Assembly: GCF_022919075.1 (NCBI RefSeq)
Contig: NZ_CP095078.1
Coordinates: 3,348,001-3,412,000, forward strand
From: Nocardioides sp. W7
GTDB taxonomy: Bacteria > Actinomycetota > Actinomycetes > Propionibacteriales > Nocardioidaceae
Direction of reading: 5' to 3'
Length of the DNA stretch: 64,000 bases
Part shown: positions 52,249-59,500 of the stretch, piece after piece
Position numbering within the stretch: position 1 is the first letter of the stretch
Layout of the letters: each line of letters starts with the position of its first letter
Translations under genes and position numbers: made by a program
Notes under the pieces: model-generated
Database searches by the model: none
The model's input: the letters and a program-made list of their open reading frames with translations, nothing else
What the model was told of the DNA's origin: nothing

Positions 52249-53430
52249 ATGCGCGTCGCCCCCACGCCTGAGCAGCAGGCCCTGCGCCGCGAGCTGCGCG
52301 TCTACTTCGACCAGGTCGTCACCCCCGAGGACCGCCGTCGCCTGCCGCACGGCGGCACCGAGCCGGACCACACCAGGTCGGGTCCGTACCGACGACTGGT
52401 CCGCCGGCTCGGCGAGGACGGCTGGCTCGGCCTGGGCTGGCCCGTGGAGTACGGCGGCCAGGGCCGTCCGCTGATGGACCAGCTGATCTTCATCGACGAG
52501 GCCTCGCGCGCCGAGGTGCCGCTCCCGCTGCTCACCATCGGCACCGTCGGTCCCGCGATCATGCGGCACGGCACCGACGAGCAGAAGGCGGAGTTCCTGC
52601 CGCGGATCCTGGACGGCTCTGTCGACTTCGCCATCGGCTACTCCGAGCCCGAGGCCGGCACCGACCTGGCCAACCTTTCCACCCGGGCCAGCCGCGAGGG
52701 CGACGACTACGTCATCAACGGGCAGAAGCTGTGGACCAGCATGGTCCAGTACGTCGACTACGTCTGGCTCGCTGCCCGCACCGACCCCGAGGCGCACCGG
52801 CACCGCGGCCTCTCGGTCCTCATCGTCCCCACCGACACTCCCGGCTTCAGCTTCAACCTGATCCACACCGTCGGCGACCAGACCACGGGAGCGACCTTCT
52901 ACGACGACGTGCGGATCCCGGCGAGCAACCGGGTCGGACCCGAGAACGGCGGCTGGGCGCTGATGACCCAGCAGCTGAACCGGGAACGGGTGGCGGTCTC
53001 ACCGGCCTCCAAGATCGAGCGGGCCCTGGAGGAGACCGTGGCCTGGGCGCGCAGCACCCGGCTGCCCACCGGCTCTCGGGTGATCGACCAGGAGTGGGTG
53101 CGCCTCGACCTGGCCCGGGTGCACGCCAAGGTCGAGTTCCTCAAGCTGATCAACTGGCGGATCGCCTGGGGCATCGAGCACGACGTCGCGCCCGAGACCG
53201 CCTCCGCCACCAAGGTCTTCGGCACCGAGTTCTTCACCGAGGCCTACCGGCTGCTGCTGGAGGTGGTCGGGTCGTCCGCCTCGGTCGTCGCCGGCTCACC
53301 TGGCGCCGTACTGCTCGGCCGCCTCGAGCGGGGTCAGCGCGCCACGCTGATCCTCACCTTCGGCGGCGGGACCAACGAGGTCCAGCGGGACCTGATCGCG
53401 ATCCACGGAATGGGGATGCCACGTGGCTGA
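52249..53430 (+). CDS. acyl-CoA dehydrogenase family protein (second of a pair)
   Basis: A 393-residue acyl-CoA dehydrogenase with strong FAD motifs: FAIGYSEPEAGTDLANLSTR, INGQKLWTSMVQYVDYVWLA, and the C-terminal GGGTNEVQRDLIAIHGMGMP. It most likely forms a hetero-oligomer with the previous gene product and introduces an alpha-beta double bond into the acyl-CoA. ATG at 52249 is one base after the upstream TGA; a start 16 codons earlier would overlap it without a ribosome-binding site. Confidence 0.89.
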   Translation: MRVAPTPEQQALRRELRVYFDQVVTPEDRRRLPHGGTEPDHTRSGPYRRLVRRLGEDGWLGLGWPVEYGGQGRPLMDQLIFIDEASRAEVPLPLLTIGTVGPAIMRHGTDEQKAEFLPRILDGSVDFAIGYSEPEAGTDLANLSTRASREGDDYVINGQKLWTSMVQYVDYVWLAARTDPEAHRHRGLSVLIVPTDTPGFSFNLIHTVGDQTTGATFYDDVRIPASNRVGPENGGWALMTQQLNRERVAVSPASKIERALEETVAWARSTRLPTGSRVIDQEWVRLDLARVHAKVEFLKLINWRIAWGIEHDVAPETASATKVFGTEFFTEAYRLLLEVVGSSASVVAGSPGAVLLGRLERGQRATLILTFGGGTNEVQRDLIAIHGMGMPRG

Positions 53431-54214
53431 CGCAGAGGTCCTGCTCTTCGAGCGCCGGGGCCCGATCGCCGTCCTGACCATGAACCGGCCCGAGCGCCGC
53501 AACGCGATGAACCTCGCGATGATCGAGGCCCTCGCCGCGGCCTGGGACCGGATCGAGGCCGACGACGCCATCCGGGTCGCCGTGCTGACCGGCGCCGGCG
53601 AGGCCTACTGCGTCGGGGGAGACCTGCGCGAGGGCTGGATGACCGGGGGCTCCGGCGAGGACCGTCCGCGGCCCAGTACGGCGACCATCACCCGCGGCCT
53701 GCTGCTCAGCGCCCCGCTCGTCAAGCCGCTGGTCGCAGCGGTGAACGGTGACGCGCTGGGCGGCGGCTGCGAGATGCTCCAGCAGACCGACATCAGGGTC
53801 GCCGAGGAGCAGGCGCGGTTCGGGCTTCCCGAGGTGCAGCGCGGCCTCGTCCCCGGAGCCGGGTCGATGGTGCGGCTCAAGCGCCAGATCCCCTACACCC
53901 GGGCGATGGAGATGATCCTGACCGGCGACCCGCTCACCGCCGCGGAGGCCCGCGAGGTGGGCCTGGTCGGACGCGTCGTGCCCCGTGGCGAGGCGCTGCC
54001 GACGGCGATCGCCCTGGCTGAACGGGTCGCGGCCAACGGCCCGCTGGCGGTCCGCAACGCCAAGCGCGCCGTGATCGAGAGCGGCTGGCTGGCCGAGGAG
54101 GACGCACTGGCGATCGAGCGGCGGCTGACCCGCGAGGTGATGTCCAGCTCCGATGCCCGGGAGGGGCTGCGGGCGTTCGGCGAGCGTCGTACTCCCGACT
54201 TCACCGGCCACTGA
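53423..54214 (+). CDS. enoyl-CoA hydratase/isomerase family protein
   Basis: A 263-residue crotonase: IAVLTMNRPERRNAMNLAMI, AVLTGAGEAYCVGGDLREGW (oxyanion hole 1), LVAAVNGDALGGGCEMLQQT (oxyanion hole 2) and RFGLPEVQRGLVPGAGSMVR with the usual Glu. It would hydrate the enoyl-CoA made by the dehydrogenase pair so that the Ltp/DUF35 proteins can cut. GTG at 53423 overlaps the previous gene by eight bases. It ends the first transcription unit before operator copy 2. Confidence 0.9.
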   Translation: MADAEVLLFERRGPIAVLTMNRPERRNAMNLAMIEALAAAWDRIEADDAIRVAVLTGAGEAYCVGGDLREGWMTGGSGEDRPRPSTATITRGLLLSAPLVKPLVAAVNGDALGGGCEMLQQTDIRVAEEQARFGLPEVQRGLVPGAGSMVRLKRQIPYTRAMEMILTGDPLTAAEAREVGLVGRVVPRGEALPTAIALAERVAANGPLAVRNAKRAVIESGWLAEEDALAIERRLTREVMSSSDAREGLRAFGERRTPDFTGH

Positions 54215-54231
54215 CCCGTGGTCGCCGTGCG

Positions 54232-54251
54232 GCTTTCATCCACTGGAAGTA
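54232..54251. promoter_or_regulatory. operator-like palindrome, copy 2 (probable IclR site)
   Basis: GCTTTCATCCACTGGAAGTA matches copy 1 at 47881 in 16 of 20 positions and starts 59 bases before the ATG of the acyl-CoA ligase gene (58 for copy 1). This supports a second IclR-controlled promoter; TATCGT lies seven bases before that ATG. Confidence 0.7.
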
Positions 54252-54290
54252 CGCCGGGAGGCGGCACCGACGGTTCCTATCGTCGCTGTC

Positions 54291-55913
54291 ATGGCCCTCG
54301 CTATCGCAGATCTCTTCGAGCACGCAGTCGACGTCGTACCCGCCCGCACCGCCCTGGTGGTCGGTGAGACCCGGCTGACCTATGCGGAGCTCGAGCTGCT
54401 GAGCAACCGGTTCGCCCACCATCTCGCCGGGCACGGGGTCGGCCGGGGCTCGCACGTGGGCATCTACGGACTCAACGGCGTCGAGCACGTGGTCGCCATG
54501 CTGTCCACGCTGAAGCTCCGCGCGATCCCGATCAACGTCAACTACCGCTACGTCGAGGCGGAGCTGAGCCACATCTTCGACAACGCCGACCTGGTCGCCC
54601 TGGTCCACGACCGGAGCTACGCACCGCTGGTCGCCAACGTCGTCGACCGGCATCCGCTGCTGCAGCACGTCGTGGTCATCGAGGACGGCTCGGGGCACGA
54701 GTTCGCGTCGTACGGCGCGGTGCACTGGGACGACGCGGTGGCGAGCGGCTCGCCGGACCGCGACTTCGAGGCACGGTCGGGGGAGGATCTCTACATCCTG
54801 TACACCGGTGGCACCACCGGCTATCCCAAGGGAGTGATGTGGGCGCATGAGGACGTGTGGCGCACCCTGGGCGGCGGCATCGACGTGCTGACCGGCGAGC
54901 TGCTGGACGAGTACTCCCAGTCCCGGATCGCCGCCGGCGGTCCGGGACGGATCAGCTTCCCGCTCAGTCCGCTGATGCACGGCGCCGCCACCTGGAGCAT
55001 GTTCAAGGGCTTCTTCGAGGGCGCCCAGGTGCACCTCGTGCCGCGCTTCGATCCCGACGTGATCTGGCAGGTGGTCGACGCCGAGGGCGTGGAGACCATG
55101 TTCCTCACCGGCGATGCCATGGCCCGGCCCCTGATCGACGAGTACGGCACCGGTCGCTACGACGGCAGCAGCCTCATCGCCGTGGCGTCCAGCGCGGCGA
55201 TCTTCTCCACCGCGCTGAAGGAGGAGTTCCGTCGGGCCTTCCCCACGGTGCTGCTGAGCGACTCCATCGGGGCCACCGAGATGGGCCTGGCCGGCTTCGG
55301 CGTGGTCGACGACGCCACCTCGCGCACCGGCGGGGCGACCGTCCGGATCAGCGAGGGCACGTGCGTGCTCGACGACGAGGGCAACGTCCTGGACCCCGGG
55401 ACCAGCGTCGGTGTCGTCGGCCGGGTCGCTCGGCGCGGGTTCGTCGCGCAGGGTTACTACCAGGACCCGGTGAAGACGGCCGAGACCTTCACGATGATCG
55501 ACGGCGTCCGCTACGCCGTTCCCGGTGACTTCGCCCGGATCGAGAGCGCGACCACCCTGACCCTGCTGGGACGGGGCTCGAGCTGCATCAACACCGGCGG
55601 CGAGAAGGTCTTCCCCGAGGAGGTGGAGCGAGGACTCAAGGCACACCCGCAGGTCTTCGACGCCGTCGTCGTCGGGAGCCCGGACGACCGCTTCGGGCAG
55701 GCCGTCACCGCGCTGGTCCAGGCCCGCCCCGGCGCGGCCCCGACCCTGGAGGAGCTGCGGGACTTCCTGCGTGACCAGCTGTCGGGCTACAAGCTCCCGC
55801 GCCGCCTGGTGCCGGTGGAGCGGACTCCGCGTCACGTGACCGGCAAGGTCAACGTCCCCGAGGCCAACCGGATCGCGGCCGAGGCGGTCGCGGCCGAGGC
55901 GGTCGCGCGATGA
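54291..55913 (+). CDS. acyl-CoA synthetase (AMP-dependent ligase, FadD-like)
   Basis: A 540-residue adenylate-forming ligase that activates a carboxylic acid to its CoA ester, the entry step of the cluster. Motifs: TYAELELLSNRFAHHLAGHG, ILYTGGTTGYPKGVMWAHED (AMP loop; the GYPKGVMW form is typical of steroid FadD19/FadD17-like ligases), LSDSIGATEMGL, GDFARIE and TGGEKVFPEEVERGLKAHPQ, with the late lysine in RHVTGKVNVPEA. The C-terminus has a short repeat (EAVAAEAVA). ATG at 54291 is behind TATCGT-N7, probably leaderless. Confidence 0.9.
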   Translation: MALAIADLFEHAVDVVPARTALVVGETRLTYAELELLSNRFAHHLAGHGVGRGSHVGIYGLNGVEHVVAMLSTLKLRAIPINVNYRYVEAELSHIFDNADLVALVHDRSYAPLVANVVDRHPLLQHVVVIEDGSGHEFASYGAVHWDDAVASGSPDRDFEARSGEDLYILYTGGTTGYPKGVMWAHEDVWRTLGGGIDVLTGELLDEYSQSRIAAGGPGRISFPLSPLMHGAATWSMFKGFFEGAQVHLVPRFDPDVIWQVVDAEGVETMFLTGDAMARPLIDEYGTGRYDGSSLIAVASSAAIFSTALKEEFRRAFPTVLLSDSIGATEMGLAGFGVVDDATSRTGGATVRISEGTCVLDDEGNVLDPGTSVGVVGRVARRGFVAQGYYQDPVKTAETFTMIDGVRYAVPGDFARIESATTLTLLGRGSSCINTGGEKVFPEEVERGLKAHPQVFDAVVVGSPDDRFGQAVTALVQARPGAAPTLEELRDFLRDQLSGYKLPRRLVPVERTPRHVTGKVNVPEANRIAAEAVAAEAVAR

Positions 55914-57091
55914 ACAGGACGTACGTCGTCGGGGTCGGGGTGACCCCGTTCGTGAAGATCGGCTCCCGGGGCTGGACCTATCCCGAGATGGTCGGGCAGG
56001 CCGTGGGCCAGGCCCTGGCCGACGCCGGAGTCGAGTACGACGTGGTGCAGCGCGCCGCCGTCGGCTACGTCTTCCAGCCCTCCGCGGCCGGCCAGCGGGC
56101 GCTCTACGACATCGGCATGACCGGGATCCCGATCCTCAACGTCAACAACAACTGCGCCAGCGGCTCCACCGCGCTGATGACCGCGCGGGAGTGGGTGGGA
56201 TCCGGCCTGGTCGACGCCGCCCTGGCCGTCGGGTTCGAGCAGATGACCAAGGAGGCGATGGCCGGCGCACCGAACCGTGTGGTCTCGACCCTGGACCCGC
56301 ACCTGGCGGTGCTGGCGGAGCTGCACCAGCCCGGCCCGGTGCCGACCACGGTGCAGCTCTTCGCCGCTGCCGCCCGCGAGCACATGGAGCGGTTCGGGAC
56401 CACCGAGGAGCAGATCGCCTCGGTCGCGGTGAAGAACCACCGGCACTCGGTCGACAACCCACTCGCCCAGTTCCAGGAGGCGTACACGCTGGAGCAGGTG
56501 CTGGGTGACCTCACCGTCCAGGCGCCGCTGACCCGGCTGCAGTGCTCCCCGACCTCCGACGGTGCCGGTGCGGCCCTGATCGTGAGCGAGCGCTTCGTGA
56601 GGGAGCACGGGCTGGCCGACCGTGCCGTGGAGATCGTCGGCCAGGCGATGGCCACCGACGCGACGTCGACCTTCTCGGCGGGCTCGATGATCGACGTCGT
56701 CGGGTCGCAGCTGACCCGGAGTGCGATGGCCCAGGTGCTCGCCGAGAGCGGCCGCCGGGTGGAGGACCTCGATGTCCTGGAGGTGCACGACTGCTTCTCC
56801 GTCAACGAGATCATCACCACCGAGGCCCTCGGCCTCTGCGCCGAGGGGGAGGGCGGCCGGCTGGTCGAGTCCGGTGCCACCACCCACGGTGGCCGGTGGG
56901 TGGTGAACCCGTCCGGAGGGCTGATCTCCAAGGGTCATCCACTGGGGGCCACCGGGCTGGCGCAGTGCGCCGAGATCACCTGGCAGCTGCGCGGTGAGGC
57001 GGCCGGCCGGCAGGTGCCCGGCGCGAGCACCGGACTGCAGCACAACCTCGGCATCGGTGGCGCCTGCGTGGTGACCCTCTACTCGGCCTGA
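55910..57091 (+). CDS. SCP-x-like thiolase with intact active site
   Basis: A 393-residue thiolase. Unlike the two Ltp proteins it keeps all catalytic motifs: VNNNCASGSTALMTAREWV (Cys), LEVHDCFSVNEIITTEALGL (His) and GLISKGHPLGATGLAQCAEI (GHP His). It resembles the thiolase domain of sterol carrier protein x and FadA5-type enzymes, and would release acetyl- or propionyl-CoA from a 3-ketoacyl-CoA. ATG at 55910 overlaps the ligase stop. A hairpin terminator follows. Confidence 0.9.
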   Translation: MNRTYVVGVGVTPFVKIGSRGWTYPEMVGQAVGQALADAGVEYDVVQRAAVGYVFQPSAAGQRALYDIGMTGIPILNVNNNCASGSTALMTAREWVGSGLVDAALAVGFEQMTKEAMAGAPNRVVSTLDPHLAVLAELHQPGPVPTTVQLFAAAAREHMERFGTTEEQIASVAVKNHRHSVDNPLAQFQEAYTLEQVLGDLTVQAPLTRLQCSPTSDGAGAALIVSERFVREHGLADRAVEIVGQAMATDATSTFSAGSMIDVVGSQLTRSAMAQVLAESGRRVEDLDVLEVHDCFSVNEIITTEALGLCAEGEGGRLVESGATTHGGRWVVNPSGGLISKGHPLGATGLAQCAEITWQLRGEAAGRQVPGASTGLQHNLGIGGACVVTLYSA

Positions 57092-57123
57092 CGCACGAGT
57101 CGTCCTGCTCAGCAGGAACAGCT

Positions 57124-57176
57124 GCCAGGTCGGGCAGGGGGCGGCGTCGATCTCCGCTCCCTGCCCGACGCCTGGC
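57124..57176 (+). terminator. terminator hairpin after the acyl-CoA cluster
   Basis: TCGGGCAGGG at 57130-57139 pairs with CCCTGCCCGA at 57159-57168, and outer GCCAGG (57124-57129) pairs with CCTGGC (57171-57176) across a two-base bulge. It is 33 bases after the thiolase stop. No T tract. Confidence 0.7.
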
Positions 57177-57297
57177 ACGACCTCCAGGTCTGACTCTGGC
57201 GGTCATGCTCTCCGCGACGGGGGCGCGGAGCCAGGCGTTGTAAGAGACGCACGTGCCGCCCGCCTCTTACGAGAGGGCGCTCAGAAGTTCCGCGGCA

Positions 57298-58101
57298 CTA
57301 GGCAGGGGAGGCGAGGCCGGCCCGAGTGTCGCGGAGGTCGTCGGTGACGTCACGACACGGATCGCAGAAGCGCAGGTGCTCGACGACATCATCGGGAAGG
57401 GGGGTGTCCGACCGGGCCAGGAGGGCTTCGACGTACTCCGCGCGACAGGCGGCGCAGGAGGGATCGGCGACCGCTGGCAGGTGGAGCCGGACGTAGGCGT
57501 CGCGCAGGCCCTGGCGCGCGCGGAAGGCGAGCGCGGCGGCGGCGTTGGGGTTGATGCCCAGCCGCTGACCCACCTCCGACAGCGGCCGCTGCTCGACCGT
57601 CGTCCACCACAGGACCAGCTGCCAGCGGGCCGGAAGGTCGCCGAGGGCATCCGCGAGGAGCTGGGACTCCTGCCTGACGGCACTGTCGCGACGGGCGCGG
57701 TCCGGGAGGCGGGTGTCGGCTGTGACTTCGTCGACGTCGTCGGTCAGGACCAGGCGCGCGTTCTTGCGGGGGAGATCGGCGGCGGCGCTGCGCACCGCGG
57801 TGATGAGATAGGCGCGGAAGGAGACCTGCGGGCCGCCGCCTCGGGAGATCTGCTTCAGCACTCGTGCGAATGCCTCCGACACGACGTCGTCGAGGTCGTC
57901 CGGCCGGCACAGCCCTCGGGCGACACCCCGCGCGACCGAGAGGTGGAGACGGTAGAGCTCGTCAACCGCCTCCGCGTCGCCGGCTCGGGCTGCTGCGACG
58001 AGAACCTGGTCACGCTCCACGGAACGGGGCAGCGGGTCCGGCGGCGTGGTGCCGGCCTGCCGTCCCTGACGTCGCTGATTCGGACGAAGCAGCGACAGCA
58101 C
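57298..58101 (-). CDS. ECF-type RNA polymerase sigma factor with C-terminal zinc-finger-like tail
   Basis: A 267-residue protein. Region 2 is AVDELYRLHLSVARGVARGL and DDLDDVVSEAFARVLKQI; region 4 is LGDLPARWQLVLWWTTVEQR with LSEVGQRLGINPNAAAALAF. The last 65 residues hold CAACRAEYVEAL and HLRFCDPCRDVTDDL, a His/Cys pattern like the zf-HC2 domain of anti-sigma factors, here fused to the sigma factor. GTG at 58101 follows a TATCGT -10 box by exactly six bases, which suggests a leaderless transcript. Confidence 0.85.
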   Translation of the reverse strand: MLSLLRPNQRRQGRQAGTTPPDPLPRSVERDQVLVAAARAGDAEAVDELYRLHLSVARGVARGLCRPDDLDDVVSEAFARVLKQISRGGGPQVSFRAYLITAVRSAAADLPRKNARLVLTDDVDEVTADTRLPDRARRDSAVRQESQLLADALGDLPARWQLVLWWTTVEQRPLSEVGQRLGINPNAAAALAFRARQGLRDAYVRLHLPAVADPSCAACRAEYVEALLARSDTPLPDDVVEHLRFCDPCRDVTDDLRDTRAGLASPA

Positions 58102-58190
58102 GGCAGTACGATACCTCCCGTTGACGCTCGGGCCGGCGCGTGGGTCGCCTCGTCAACGGGTGCGGTCTAGGTCGGCGGAGGGCGGACGCG

Positions 58191-58862
58191 ATGGCGGGCT
58201 GGAAGCGCTGGGCGGCTCGTCGCGACACCGCGCGCTCAGCGAGCTCCGCTCCGTCGGATCTGCGGATCCATCTTCCCCTCCTGTGGCCCGAGGGTCCGGA
58301 CCGTCCGCTCGACGTTGCCGCTCTGCGGGCGCTGTCGCGGGAGTACGCCCGCACCGGGAGGGGCGTCGAGGTGCTGCTCGCCGATCTCGACCAGCTCTGC
58401 GCGGTCCTGGGGATGGGTACGCCGAGTCGGATGATCGAGGATTCCTCGGTCGCGTGGGCCGACGCGTTCCTGGACACGGTCGGTGGCGTCGGGCTGGAGT
58501 CGCAGGAATCGCTGGAGGAGGTCGAACGGCGCGTGATGCGCTCGGTCAGCGACGAGTGGCGGCAGCTGGTGCCGAGCGCTCAGCTGCTGGTGATCTCCTG
58601 GGAATCCGCGGATCCGGAGCGTTCCGCGCTCGCCAGGGTCGTGGGCGAGGTCCGCAGGGTGTTCCCCGGTGCCGCGGTCGCGGGACAGGCAGAGGGTCGG
58701 GTCGTGGCCGCAGTGGACGGGGGTGCCGAACTCGACCGGCGCACCGCGCTGCTGCGGACCCGTTGCACCGAGCTCGTCGGTTCGACCACCCCGACCGTGC
58801 AGGTGGTCCCGGGTCCGGTCGACGTGGACCTGGCACGACGCTTGTTCCGCAGGGCGGGGTGA
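58191..58862 (+). CDS. hypothetical protein
   Basis: A 223-residue soluble protein with a basic N-terminus (MAGWKRWAARRDTARS). Segments such as LPLLWPEGPDRPLDVAALRA, RSVSDEWRQLVPSAQLLVIS and GAAVAGQAEGRVVAAVDGGA look globular, but I do not know the family. ATG at 58191 has GGAGGGCGG upstream. It is divergent from the ECF sigma factor and coupled to the next gene, so it may belong to the same regulatory unit. Confidence 0.6.
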   Translation: MAGWKRWAARRDTARSASSAPSDLRIHLPLLWPEGPDRPLDVAALRALSREYARTGRGVEVLLADLDQLCAVLGMGTPSRMIEDSSVAWADAFLDTVGGVGLESQESLEEVERRVMRSVSDEWRQLVPSAQLLVISWESADPERSALARVVGEVRRVFPGAAVAGQAEGRVVAAVDGGAELDRRTALLRTRCTELVGSTTPTVQVVPGPVDVDLARRLFRRAG

Positions 58863-59500
58863 GCAACGTGACGGACCCGGTTGAGGGATTCCTCGAGGAC
58901 GTGACGGCCATGACCCGCCAGGCCGCGATCGACGGCTTGACGCTCGCGTCGGTCTTCACCGACCTGCGCTTGATCCTGGACCTCGAGCCGGGTGACGAGC
59001 TGCCGGCCGGGGTGCTGCGGGCCTGTGCTGTCGCATGGTCACGGACCCATGAGGACCTCGACCGGGCGCACGACGTCCGCGTGCTCACCTGGGACGATCT
59101 CGAGGATCGGTTGTGGATCTCCCTCGCCGGTCCCGACACCGAGCTGCCCTCCTGGGCGGTCCTCGCCGAGACGGGACCGCGCGAGGGCAGTAGTGGCGGG
59201 GGGCCCACGCTGTTGCAGCCCGACGACGTGCTCCGGGTGGCGGCGGGAGTGCTGGCGGCCCGGCTCGACCGTCCGTCGGAGCACGTGGCGCTGCTCGAGG
59301 GCCGGGAGAACGCATCACGTGGGCTGGTCGCGCTAGTGCAGGGCGATGTGCGTCGAGCCGAGCAGGCCCGGTCGTGGGTCGCCGGTCTCACTCCCGGCCG
59401 TAGCGGCCCCGTGGTGACCCTTCATCGGCTGGTCGACCATCCCGAGGGGCGCCTGGCGGCGATCCGCGAGGTGGTGTCTACCCTCGCGAGCGGCGACTGA
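58859..59500 (+). CDS. hypothetical protein
   Basis: A 213-residue acidic protein, start GTG overlapping the upstream stop (GTGA); GTG at 58868 is an alternative. Segments TRQAAIDGLTLASVFTDLRL, VLRACAVAWSRTHEDLDRAH and VTLHRLVDHPEGRLAAIREV appear folded; no family recognised. It overlaps the convergent membrane protein gene by 23 bases. Confidence 0.6.
   Translation: MSNVTDPVEGFLEDVTAMTRQAAIDGLTLASVFTDLRLILDLEPGDELPAGVLRACAVAWSRTHEDLDRAHDVRVLTWDDLEDRLWISLAGPDTELPSWAVLAETGPREGSSGGGPTLLQPDDVLRVAAGVLAARLDRPSEHVALLEGRENASRGLVALVQGDVRRAEQARSWVAGLTPGRSGPVVTLHRLVDHPEGRLAAIREVVSTLASGD

Noticed and set aside
51108-57091. Assignment of the whole cluster as cholesterol catabolism
   Set aside because: The enzyme classes match side-chain cleavage, but ring-degradation genes and mce transport genes are absent, so the substrate is left open.
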